Below, in pieces: positions 52,289 to 63,096 of a stretch of 64,000 bases of DNA. The stretch is from NCBI GenBank assembly GCA_008921705.1, contig VFFE01007604.1, forward strand, positions 351,127 to 415,126. Reading direction: 5' to 3'. Both the position numbers and the translations under genes were made by a program. The notes beneath the pieces were generated by a model. It searched no databases. It was not told the DNA's origin and saw only the letters and a program-made list of their open reading frames with translations. Numbering within the stretch: position 1 is the stretch's first letter; each line of letters begins with the position of its first letter. The DNA comes from Burhinus oedicnemus. Its lineage: Eukaryota > Chordata > Aves > Charadriiformes > Burhinidae.

Positions 52289-53640
52289 CCCTTCCCCAGG
52301 CTGCCTCTCCTTCGCTTCCTCTGCCATCGTCACCCCAACCTTCATTGGTTGTTTGTGTTTGTTTTTTGTTTTTTTGTTTTTTTTCTAAAGATGCACTTTT
52401 CGGGGGTACCATGTTAGTTCTGTGATGGTGACTCCAGATGAGAAGAGGTCTGGTTTTTTAGCTTCAGCTGGCCGATGTTTATGACGATTAGTTTTCCCTG
52501 TCTTGTTTTAGGGTGTGGGGAGATAGGGGAGACATTCTCTGAAGCAAATATATTTCTCTATCCAGGACATACCGAGTGTTTTGTCTCTCTTCCTCCCCTT
52601 GCTCTGTCTCTAGCAGGAAGGCGAGAGGAAGCAGGTTTTCAATTTTACTCTCTCCTGTTGACCTTTGCTATGAAGAATTTGATTATCTGCTGGGTTGGGG
52701 GGGGGGGCAGGGTTTGTAACTTGCATGTAGTTTATGTCATTAATTTTAAGAGCAGAAACTGTACTTTTGGTTTATTACACTTACACAATGCTGCATTTTG
52801 ACCTCTTAACTGCCTGGCTTCCTAAGAGTCGGGGTAACATGGCATGAAGGAAAACCTGGGAGCAGGGAGGGTTAGAGAGGAGGGGAAACGTCTTTCTCCT
52901 TGTCCCCCTCTGACAGATCTCTGCTCCCCTTCCACAAGGGTCCTGCGTACCACGGCCCTGGGGGCTCCCAGCACCCATGGCCCTGGGCAGGGAGAGAGGG
53001 AGGCTGAGTCTTCACCAGGGCCTTAAACCAAGGGAGGAAGGGGGAAAAGGGATTTTATTTGTTTGACTCGCCACCTCCGCTGTTCAGGAGCAGCGGCACT
53101 GAAGACTCCAGCTCAAACACGCCGTCCCGCGTCTCCAGCTAACCTTGAGAGCCTGCCAGCCGAGAGCATGGATGAATTTTTCTTCAGGGGATGACAACTC
53201 CCAGCCTTCCTCCTCCCATGAATTTTTTTTTTTTTTCAGCTGGGAAAGAACTGCATTTTGGTGTGCGTTGGCCTTCGAAAGCTGGCATGTCCCTTGGGAT
53301 GTGGATGAGGGTTGTGCTGAGACATGATGGGGACAGTCATCATCCCGTGCGTGTCGTCCCCCCCGCCCCCACTCTCCAGCGCTGTTGGGGTATCGGTGCT
53401 GGAAGGGGTTTTACTTGCAGACTTTGCCCTTTTCTGTCCCCTCCTGCCCAGGATGGGGCGGGGGGGGGGAGGGAGGGACACATGTTTTGTGCCCCCCATC
53501 CTTCGCTGGCAGAGTGTGTGCTGGGGGGGCTGCCTGGTGGTTTTACACCCCTTTCCTCCTGTATTTTTTTTTCCCCGCGTTTGATCTTTTCATGTATTAA
53601 AAACAAAGGAAAATAATTAATAATAAAATGCGTAAGTGCT
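52289..53640 (+). other. SCAMP2: SCAMP2 3'UTR with poly(A) signal and G-rich tracts
   Basis: About 1.35 kb after the stop. AATAAA at 53622-53627 (an ATTAAA lies near 53596). Sense-strand G-runs at about 52695-52710 and 53454-53480 could form quadruplexes in the mRNA. Confidence 0.65.
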
Positions 53641-53649
53641 CATAAGAAA

Positions 53650-53779
53650 ATCCCCCTCCTGCCCGTGGGGGGGCGTGGCCGCAGGCGGTGTCTGGCCGGG
53701 GCGGAGGCGTGACCGGGGGGCCGCGGGCGGGGCCAGGGCCGCGGCGCGCCGGGAAGGCGGAAGCGGGGCCGGGACGGGT
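53650..53779 (+). promoter_or_regulatory. ULK3: ULK3 CpG-rich promoter
   Basis: GC boxes and dense CpG in about 130 bp directly after the SCAMP2 poly(A) signal and before the ULK3 ATG. No TATA box. Very short intergenic distance. Confidence 0.55.
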
Positions 53780-56700
53780 ATGGCCGGGACCGGCTGGGCC
53801 CCGCCGCGCCTGGACGGCTTCATCCTCACCGAGCGCCTCGGCGCCGGCACCTATGCCACCGTCTACAAGGCCTACAGGAAGGTNNNNNNNNNNNNNNNNN
53901 NNNCCCTATATGAGACCTGCTGCCTCCAGCCTGGGACCTGTCACCCCCTTCCCAGGGGCTCCTTTCCCCCTCTCCCTACCCTGCGCCCCCCTGGCAGGCT
54001 GGGGAAGGACCCCCAGAGTGGCTGGGTGGGTGGGTGCTGCAGGGCTGACTCCCCTTGGCAGAGCGACACGCGTGAGGTGGTGGCCATCAAGTGCGTGAGC
54101 AAGAGGAGCCTCAACCGGGCATCGGTGGAGAACCTGCTGACGGAGATCGAGATCCTGAAGACCATCCGCCACCCGCATATCGTGGAGCTCAAGGACTTCC
54201 AGGTGGGGCTGGGGGCTTCCTGGGGAGGGGTGGGTACTGAGCCAGCGTCCATCTGGCTCAGGTCATGGGGTCCATCCTGGTTCCCCAAGGGTGTATCTGT
54301 GGGGCTGGGTGCCAGCAACTGCGCAAACCAGTCCAGGCGGACCCTGTGTGGGTGGGAGACATGGTGGGACCAGCCAGGGCAGCATGACAGGGTCCTCTTG
54401 CCTCATAGTGGGACAGCGACCACATCTACCTGATCATGGAGTTCTGTGCCGGGGGGGACCTCTCCCGCTTCATCCGCATGCGCAGGATCCTCCCCGAGAA
54501 GGTGGCACGCATCTTCCTGCAACAGCTTGGTAAGGGCACCCTGCGTGGCACCCGTGCCAGCTCTGTTGGGCACCCTGCCTGGGGATTTTGGGGGCCAGGA
54601 CTCTTGGCACCGAGATTGCCATTTGTCCATCTACCTGCCCAGCCTGTGCCCTGAAGTTCCTCCATGACCACAACATCTCCCACCTGGACCTCAAGCCGCA
54701 GAACATCCTCCTAAGCACCCCGGAGAACCCCCAGCTGAAGCTGGCAGGTCAGGGCAGGTCCGCAGGGAGGGGCTGGGGTGGCGATTCCGTGTGTGTTGTG
54801 GTCCATCCAGCCCCTGCCACAGCTCTGCTCGCCCCTTCTCCCCCAGATTTTGGGTTTGCGCAGCACATGTCGCCCTGGGACGAGAAGCACGTTCTGCGGG
54901 GCTCCCCGCTCTACATGGCCCCCGAGATGGTGTGCCGCCAGCAGTACGATGCCCGGGTGGACCTGTGGTCGGTGGGCGTCATTCTTTACGGTGGGCTTTG
55001 GCTTTTATCCCCCCCCCAGGGCTTGGCTTGGGGCTGGATTCCCCCTCTCCACCTCTTCCTGCCCCTCCCTTTCCCCCTTCCTCTGCAGAAGCGCTTTTCG
55101 GGAGGCCGCCCTTCGCCTCCCGCTCCTTTGCCGAGCTGGAGGAGAAGATCCGCAGTGACCGGGCTGTCGAGGTAATACGGGATGGGACGGAGCCAGATGG
55201 GATCTCGTGACCCGTCCCCACACCAGGGCTGTGGCAGGGGCTGTTGGTCTCAGCCCCCTTCCCTCCCCAGCTGCCCAGCCGGCCCCTGCTCTCCCCGGAG
55301 TGCCAGGATCTCTTAGGAAAGCTCTTGGAGAGGGACCCTTTGAAACGTATCTCCTTCGAGCACTTCTTCACCCACCCTTTCGTGGATATGGAGCACGTCC
55401 CCGGCCCCGAGAGCCTCTGCAAGGCGGTGAGCGGGGTGCTGGTCCCTGGGGATGGGTGTGGGGGGCTGAGCCCTGAGCCCCCTCCTCGTCTCCCCTAGAC
55501 CGACCTGGTGGTGGAGGCGGTGAAGAAGGACCAGGAGGGGGATGCCCCCACCGCCCTCTCCCTGTACTGCAAAGCCCTGGAGTATTTTGTGCCAGCTCTG
55601 CACTGTGAGTCCACCCCGGGGGCGGCTGCATGGGTCCTGGGTGCGTGTACGGGGAGGGTCAGCACCCTGGGGGAGGCCAGTTTGCAGCCCACCCACCCAC
55701 CCCTGTGTTTGGTTGTTCTCCCTCATCCCCCCAGATGAAAGTGATGCTCGCCGGAAAGAAGCTATCCGGGCCAAGGTGAGTCAAAAATCCTGGAGGGGGG
55801 AAACACAACACACAGCATCACCCCCAGCTTAGCTTGGCAAGATGCTCCCCTCCCCCCCATCCTCTGTCCCCTGTGGCGGGGGTCCCCTCACCCTCTCCCC
55901 GCACTGTGTGCAGGTGGGGCAGTACATCTCCCGAGCGGAGGAGCTGAAGGTGTTGGTCACCTCCAGCAGCAAGAACCTCCTGCAGCAAGGGAACCCGGCC
56001 AGAGAGATCCTTAAAGGTTTTTGAGGACCGTCCCCCCCCGACCCTGGATGTTGACGGAGCGGGAAGGGGGCACCTGGTGGGGTTTTGGGCTGAAGGGTGC
56101 CTCCCCGGGGTGCTCCCCAATTCAACGTCCCCTCTTGCAGAGATGGCCAAGGACAAGCCTCGGCTCCGCGCTGCACTGGAAATGGCTTCTGCCGCCATCA
56201 CTAAGGTGAGACGTGGATTTGGGGAGCGGGGGGCAGGGGAGGGCTGTCCCCTTGAATGGAAGGGGAAGGGGCAAATCCGGGTGGGGAGGAAGCTGGTGTA
56301 TTCCCCCTGCCCGGCTGCAGCCCGGCCCCCCACGTCTCTTGCAGGAGGAGGAAGGCAAAGACGATGGTGACACCCTGGAGCTCTACCAGCAGAGCCTGGG
56401 GGAGCTGCTGCTCCTCCTGGCCGGTGAGTTGTGGCCGTGACGGGTGCTGGGACAGGGGTCAGGGGACGGATCCTGCGCCTCGGGGCTGACGGCGCATCCC
56501 TCTTCCCTCCACAGCGGAGCCTGCGGGGAGGCGACGGGAGCTGCTCCACGCAGAGGTGAGTGCCAGCCGTGGGACGGTGGCGTGGCCCCCTTGGCATGGC
56601 TTTGAAGGGACTTTCCACTCTCTCCACCAGATCCAGACCCTGATGGCCCGAGCGGAGTACCTGAAAGATCAGATGAAGGTATGGCTGCTTGCGGGGGGGT

Positions 56701-57119
56701 GCTCTGGAGCACGATGACTTGGCGTGGGGGCTCTGGAGCGTGCTTGGAGGGGGTTTACAGGCTGGAAAATATTCTTCTCCCCTGGCAGATGCGGGAGGCG
56801 CAGTCCCTGGGCAAGGAGGCGCTGGCAGAGCCCGTCCGGAGCAGTGAGTCCCCATCTCTGTCCCCTCTTGTCCCTTCGGAGGGCGCTTGGCGAAAGGGAG
56901 CCTGGGGAAGTGTCCCCCCTCGTGGCTACGGTCCTGGGGTGGGGAATATCCCTATGGCTACCGCAGGGATATTCCTGCCCATCCCAACCCCCCACGCCCT
57001 CCTCTCCCCCGGCATGGGGAGATCTGTGTGCGGGAGCCCACCTGGGCTGGGTGACAGTGTGTGCAGCCAAGTGAGTGCCCTCTGTGTGTCCCCCCGGCAC
57101 AGCCTGTACCTTGCAGTGA
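53780..57119 (+). CDS. ULK3: Unc-51-like serine/threonine kinase 3 (sixteen exons)
   Basis: Protein kinase of the ULK/ATG1 group; human ULK3 acts in Hedgehog (GLI) signalling, autophagy in senescence and the abscission checkpoint via ESCRT-III. Exons: 53780-53881, 54062-54202, 54409-54529, 54643-54747, 54847-54990, 55089-55171, 55271-55426, 55499-55604, 55735-55775, 55914-56016, 56141-56205, 56345-56423, 56515-56555, 56631-56678, 56789-56843, 57103-57119; 468 aa versus 472 in human. Kinase domain: Gly loop GAGTYATV at 21-28, VAIK Lys44, catalytic loop HLDLKPQN at 135-142 (Leu in place of Arg of HRD), DFG 157-159, APE 181-183. The C-terminal half carries two MIT-type helical repeats ([20 protein letters not shown] and [14 protein letters not shown]). 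Exon 10 has a weak GTTTTT donor. A 20-N gap starts 2 nt after exon 1. Confidence 0.98.
53884..53903. other. Assembly gap (20 N) in ULK3 intron 1
   Basis: N run beginning directly after the GT of the exon 1 donor. Intron 1 length is uncertain, the CDS is unaffected. Confidence 0.99.
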
Positions 57120-58172
57120 TACCCGGGAGCCGGCCGGCGGGATGCTGCTCACCGCCCTGGCGCTGCCGTGCTGAGAGATGGTGTCAGCGGCAGGGTGGAG
57201 GGAAGACGAGGCTTTCGTCCTGAGCACCTCGGGGGCTCACCCTTGGGCTCCTGTCCCCAGAGGGTGCCACGGGTGCGTCCGCAGGGCCGTCTGCCCCTCT
57301 CCTCGGGCACTGGCGTCGACTCATTTCCCAACAAGCAAAGTCTCCTCCCAGCCCTGCCTCGACAGTCTGCTGCCGCAGCCTCCCCTGACCGCAGCCGGCG
57401 GGTTATTCCACTCTAATTCCCTCTGCTGGCTGCGACGGGCTGGGTATTTTTATCCTGGCACCGGGCTCCAGCAGAACATTCCTCGCCCCCCACCAGCCGC
57501 GAATGTCTCTTGCCTTCCCGGCTGGATGTTTCTTCTGCCTCCCAGATTCTTCTGGGGGAGCCTGGACCCACAAAACCCCGCCGGTAGCTCGAGGCTGGTG
57601 GTGACAGCAGCAGGCAGGGGGTCGGGGATGCTGCCTGCCCTGCGCTGTGCCTTTCTTACCCAGCAACTACCTCTCTCTGCGCCCGGTGCCACTCGCCCAG
57701 CCTGGAGCACCTGATTGCAGCATCCCAGCTCAGCCATACCTCCCGCGCGCTGCTGGAGCGTCGGCGTCAAGGCTTTTGCTTCCTAAACCTGTCTGCACCA
57801 GGCATCTGGCAGGTACCGGCTGCGTTTGTCATTTGTGTCATGAGCTGTGACCAGTGCTCAGCGGGGACTAATGGACGGTGCGTGCTCCTCTGCGGGTCTA
57901 GTCGTCGAGTAAAACAGAGGAGCAGAAATCGGTTGCCTTCAGGGACAGTCGCATGGCTGCAAACCGCGATACCTCCCCAAAGGCAGAGCCTGCTCTGCTC
58001 CTCTCAGGGCTCTGACAACCCGAATATCCAAATTCTGCTCCCAGGAACACCCCCCGCCGCCCCCAGCCCTGCAGAAGTCACTTAGGTGGGGGTGAGGTCT
58101 GCCTGTCCCTCAAAGCAAGGGACTTTTCCTCAAAATCTACTGTATTTCAAGGGAATGTAATTTATTGTCTTT

Positions 58173-58178
58173 AATAAA
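58173..58178 (+). other. ULK3: ULK3 polyadenylation signal
   Basis: AATAAA 1.05 kb after the stop at 57119, followed by a T/G-rich stretch (TTATTTTGTTTCC). It implies a 3'UTR of about 57120-58200. Confidence 0.65.
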
Positions 58179-58199
58179 CACTTATTTTGTTTCCTCCAA

Positions 58200-61100
58200 T
58201 TACTCCGGTCTCAGGTTTGTGCTTTAAGACCTGAGAGGGGGTCTCCAGCCAAACCCAGGACCAAGAGCTGACCCGGGGTGCCTGGAGCCATGGGAGAGGG
58301 CTGGGGACCCCTGGTCCCTGTCCCCCTGCCCAGGAGTGGAGCCGGGGGGGTGGTGGTGGGTGTGGGGGTGTGTGTGTGTCCTCCTCTCCTCCCACCAGCA
58401 CTGGCTGGGAGCGCCCTACCTCCCCGTCCTCCCCGGGGCCAGGAGGCAGCCCAAGCCAGGTCTGCCCTTGTTTTCGCTTCAGCTCTTTTCATGCCTGTAA
58501 AACACGGAGCAGAACAACGCAAAAGATTGTGTAAAATCACATTTTCCCCAATAGATTTTTCTGGCAGGTGAGGAACAGCTAGGCTGGGCAGGGAGGGGCA
58601 AGGGGGGGAGGAAAGGCAGAGAGGGGCTGGAGCAAATGATGGGGGTGGGTTTTTTTGGAGGGGGGTGCTGGGGATGGGCTGAGCTGTGCCCCCAGCAGGA
58701 GGCTGCCTTCCCGTCAAATGCTTCCCCATACCGTGCTTTCTGCTCCGAGCCGCCAGCAGAAAGCTTCCTGGGCAGATGTGGCAAGGCATTTCTATGTCTC
58801 TTTTTTTTTTAATTATTATTCTGAGCAGAGATTATATCCTGAGGCTTTAAAGAGCTTTCAAACCCCCTGCCCTCCCCCGGCCCGTAGCTAGCGCAGAGCT
58901 GGCGGCGACAGCTGAACCGGCTGGCTGCGACAACCGACGCGGATAATTGCATATGCCTTTACGCTCTGCCGAAGACACGGCCGATATCCAGAGCCTTTGG
59001 AAGCAGGGAGAGACTCCGGCTGCTTCCCCTCGGGTGTGTGATGGAGCTCGGGGTGCCCCAGCTTTAGGGTCGGGGCGGATGCGAGTCTCTCCTGCGGCAC
59101 GGCTCGCAAAGCACTGCCCGGGCTGAAGGGCAGGAGGCACGAAGCAAGCAGTCCCCAGCCCGGCAGCGCCGGGACAGCTGTGGTGGTGGCCTCCATCACT
59201 TGGCATGGCTTCGGCTGCAGCGGGCAGGAGCGAGCGCTGCCCTGCTCCAGCTGCCTTCTGCCGTTGGTGTCTCAGCAAAGCCCGGTGGGGACGTGTGCCG
59301 AAGCAGTCCTGCCTGCCGGAGCCATCCAGCCCTTGCAATGGCCTCTTCCCACCCGGAGCCTCCCACACATCGCTCGTGGGGACACTCTTGGGTCCAGATT
59401 GTCACCCAGAGAGGGATACGGGGGTGGCAGATGGGGTTTATCGCTCTCCTTGTACCAGCTCATGGGTTACTCAGTGATGTGAATTCAAACATTTTTAAAG
59501 AAAGAGAGGGTTGGGGAAAGCCAGGTCAGTGTGTGGAGCCAATCCTGGGCTCTTTAATCCGGCTTAATCCCGATATCCCGACCAGCAGTGTGGTGATGCT
59601 GTGGTGGGCTGGATGGGGCCATCCCTTCCTGCAGCAGCTTGCGGGGACATCTAATTGACTGCAAAAAGAAGGAAGCATTCAGTGGAGATCCCCCAGCCTT
59701 CATTTGCTTGGGTGCTTTAACGAGGGCTCATTTAAGGCTCTGGCCATTGGGGAAATCACTTGTGTCACCCTGCGCTCACCAGTGGAAAGGGCGCCTGATC
59801 CTGCCGCCATGTGACGAAGGGCTGCTCCACGCCTGGTGCAGAAGGATAGGAACTCTGCCCGCCCGTGGGGCATTTATTTCTAAGCTCGGCTGCTGGCAGA
59901 GACCCTCCAGTGCCCAGTAAGGGCTCGCTCGGACAAATCCACCCCAAATCCACCCATAGGTTAGGGAATTATATAGGGGTTTAGAGCGTAGAAGAGAAAA
60001 ATAGATTTTCTGCTTTAATCCATGCTAATTCTAAGTTTTTTAGCCCATGTGTTGGTGCCCAGAGCGGTCGTATGGCATGCAGGCAGCTGGGATGCTGCGC
60101 TCCGGGGATGCTTGGGGACCCAGCAGTGCGGGGATGATAGCAAGCGGGATGCAGGTCTCAATGGGCAGGGGACAGGCAGGAGGAGGGCTGCCTGCCCTTG
60201 CTCCCCCCATCCCAAACTCTCCTGCCCAGTAGGAGCACTGGGCCAGCAATGGGAAGCAGGGCGGCGGGCTGGGAGCATCTGCGGCGCTGATGATGCTTTG
60301 CAGGGAACGCTTTGCTGTGGCTTAACGTGTCGCGCAGCCGAGCGGGGCAAGCGCGTGCTGCCAGCTTTTTCACATGCCTGGGGGTCACGGTGCCTCCTAA
60401 AATAAATCCGCCGAGCTTCACGCGGCCTTTGTGTGGCGGCACGTGGGCCAGGAGCGGGCACGGAGCAGAGCTGGGGGAATGGGGAAGGTGTGGGGGGGTG
60501 TGAAATAAAAAGGTGGGGGAAACGGTCCAGGCTGTGTCCTGGTGGGGTTACACTGGTTATGGAAGTGAACAAAACAAAAGGCTGCGTCCCCCAGCCCCAT
60601 CTCCCTCCCTCTGCTCCAGTGGGGATCCTGCTTGCCTGTGGGATGTTTTACTGATCAAGCCTTGGCATCAGCCAGGGATTTAAAAGCCAAGCCTGGCCAG
60701 AGGACTTGGCTCGGTCGGTGCCTGCTCTCTGCTACCCCTTTCCTGGTGGGGGATTAGACGAGCTTGGGCTAATCCTCATCAGGTGTGATCTCCGGTCAAA
60801 GCTAAAGCTGCTTCTGCCCCTCCTCCCTCTCTCTTCTTGCCAGCCTCCAGCACTGTGTGGGGCTGGGATTGGGCTGTGCCTGGGGCAGATGACCCCGGAG
60901 CCACTGGTGGGTCCCTGTGGGGCTGGAGAGCAGCCTGGTCCCCAGGGCTGGAGGGTTGTGATGCTGTGGGTCCCCATGGGCAGAGCGTCACGCCTGAGCT
61001 GCGGCCAGGAGGCTGAGCTGCCTCTCTCTGTACGTCTGTCCTGCCAGCCAAAGCGGTGGCTGCTTTCTTCCCCAAGGTGAGACAACCTCCGACGTTGGAG

Positions 61101-61890
61101 GGTGTCAGGAGTTTCTCAGGACTACCTGAGCCCAGTACGGTATTACCAGGGGGCTGGAGGCAACAAGCAATCCCCTGCCCGAGCCGGGGAACTTTGCTCG
61201 GCACAGCAGCCCCAGGCATGGCCTGATCCAGCATCCTTGCTGCGATGATGATGATGATGATAATAATAATAATAATAATAATAGCAGCTTTCCAGCACCC
61301 TCCCCTGTGTTTTCCTGGAGGACCCGATTCCCCTGCAAAAGCAAATGGCAGTTAATCCGCTCTGTTGGGATTTGGGGCAGTAAATTCCCAGCCTGTGCCA
61401 GCTCTTTCCAGGAAGCCCCAGCACCACCACCTGCCAGGATGCCGGCAGGTCAGAGCCGCTCTGGCTTGAAGTCACACCTGTACTTTTATCACAGTCTCCT
61501 CACCGCAGAGACGTGTCCTTGCTCGGAGCAGCGTTGCGGACATCCCGCAGTGCCCATGAGACTGAGGTGGGGTAAAATAGCCAAAAATCTGTGAGATTTG
61601 GGGGGGGTGGGGATGGGGGGGTGGGGTGTGTTCGTTTGCTTTTAAAGCCGGCTGCTGACAAAGAGCCATTCGTAGCATCCCTTCGGTATGAAAGTGGCAA
61701 AACACCCCACCACAACCAGGCGGGAGGCTTTCCTCTGAAGGATGCTGCAAGAGATTTCTTCCCTGGAGCTCCCATCCCTGCTGCCCCTCACCTGCCCCAT
61801 AAAGGGGATGCACTTGATCACTCTGCACCCCTTGTCCCTTGGGGCACCCCAAAACCTTTACCAGGAAAGTACTGCTCGAGGAGAGAAACA
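58200..61890. other. Intergenic between ULK3 and CPLX3 3' ends, no gene seen
   Basis: 3.7 kb of unique, GC-rich sequence. Open frames lack domain content or exon borders. The only clear feature is the trinucleotide repeat at 61244-61282. Scattered AATAAA motifs (for example near 60401 and 60503) are not tied to a transcript. Confidence 0.5.
61244..61282. repeat. Compound (GAT)n(AAT)n microsatellite
   Basis: About five GAT/ATG units followed by about eight AAT/ATA units. Codes for runs of Tyr or His in minus-strand frames by chance. Confidence 0.95.
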
Positions 61891-61912
61891 AATGCATAGA
61901 CATCTCCTGGTA

Positions 61913-61918
61913 TTTATT
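61913..61918 (-). other. CPLX3: Candidate CPLX3 polyadenylation signal
   Basis: TTTATT on + equals AATAAA on the minus strand, about 950 nt past the CPLX3 stop. Another TTTATT at 62146-62151 would give a shorter 3'UTR of about 0.7 kb. I cannot tell which is used. Confidence 0.5.
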
Positions 61919-62871
61919 CCACCGGTTGTAAGAGTACCATGGCATGGGAACAGCATAGAAGGTGGGGAGACACTCAACACAGTACACAAACTACAGCACG
62001 ATGGAGGAGATTTTCCCTTATCACTTTGTTCTTCTCCTGGAAGGAACAAGGACACAAGTGGATCCCAGCCTGGGAGATGGAGAATGTGCCACCGCTGCTC
62101 CAGGGAAGGGCTGGTGGGGGGTTTGGATGAGCACTTGGGAGGGGTTTTATTCCTCTCTCGCATTAATTCAGGCTTTATCTCTCTGGTCCTCAACACCCCT
62201 CCTTCCCGCTGGGCTAGATGGGATCACATAGCAGGTCCTTCCCGCCTGACTCCTTTGAGAGGGGCCCTCAAGGGCAAAGCAGTTGGTATTTCTTGCGCGG
62301 ATGGGATGTTATTTCTTGTGTGATGGGTACGGAGAACGGGACGGGGTGGGGGGGGGTGGGGGGGGACACGACACATTTCTCATTGTGCAAAGCAAATTGG
62401 AGCCTCCCCAGCATTTCTAGGAGGCTCGGTCAGAATGTGTTGGCAGAGACACGGCGCAGGGCCACCGCTCGGCTGGAAAGCCTTTGCCTTCCCATGCTGA
62501 TGTGTTTCAATAACACGTCAAGGTCACTCAGGGCTTTCCTTCCATGCTACCCCCTCCCCCCGCCCCCAGCTCTCACTAAAGACACCCACTGCCACGGGCA
62601 CAGGAGGAGGCGTTGGGGTACGGGGGTGGGGGGGACATGCTGGCTTTTTGCTCTAACCTCAGACCGGAGAACAAAACAAAAACCACACATCAGGGACATC
62701 TGGGTCGGGGACTTGAGGCATCACACGGATGGAGGACCCGACTCACACAAGGCAAGGGTGACAACATCAGCGGGGTCCCCGCTGCAGGCAACAGCCACCG
62801 CCAGACCCTTTGCTGCGTTCCCTCCCTTCTCCCCCACTGTCGCATTGACGGGGAGGGGGGGTTCAGCCGGG

Positions 62872-63096
62872 TCACATCACGGCACATTTCTCAGCTGATT
62901 GCTTCAGGTCCTCTAGCGTGGCTGAAGCTTTGTCTTTCAAGGAATCAAGGTCCAGGTTCTGGATGTTGCTGAGCTGGCCGATAACCGAGTTCTTCTCTTC
63001 CTCTTCCTCGTTGTCCTGCTCGATCATCTTGGCCAGCTCTTTGGGCAGCTCCACATCACCTCCTACCAGCTGGATCTGGTTGTCATCCGTTTCGTT
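62872..63096 (-). CDS. CPLX3: Complexin-3, last coding exon (partial gene)
   Basis: Complexin family member that binds SNARE complexes and regulates synaptic vesicle fusion, prominent at retinal ribbon synapses. Only the C-terminal 74 residues are in the window: the exon starts after a TTTCAG acceptor at 63097 with [10 protein letters not shown] and [15 protein letters not shown], then an acidic run ([11 protein letters not shown]), [20 protein letters not shown] and the terminal CAVM, a CaaX box for farnesylation as in CPLX3/4. TGA at 62874-62872. The acidic run plus [11 protein letters not shown] favour CPLX3 over CPLX4, and synteny next to ULK3 agrees. The SNARE-binding central helix and the N-terminus must lie beyond base 64000. 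Confidence 0.95.
   Translation of the reverse strand, partial: NETDDNQIQLVGGDVELPKELAKMIEQDNEEEEEKNSVIGQLSNIQNLDLDSLKDKASATLEDLKQSAEKCAVM

Noticed and set aside
55818..56855. 345-residue frame on minus strand
   Set aside because: Antisense shadow of ULK3 exons 10-15; the + strand frame-consistent exons fully explain the region.
58200..61890. Possible extra gene (for example LMAN1L) between ULK3 and CPLX3
   Set aside because: In the order I know, LMAN1L lies beyond CPLX3; no exon-like similarity was found in this interval.
62341..62367. G-run as RNA quadruplex in CPLX3 3'UTR
   Set aside because: CPLX3 is on the minus strand, so its RNA is C-rich here; only a DNA-level quadruplex would be possible.
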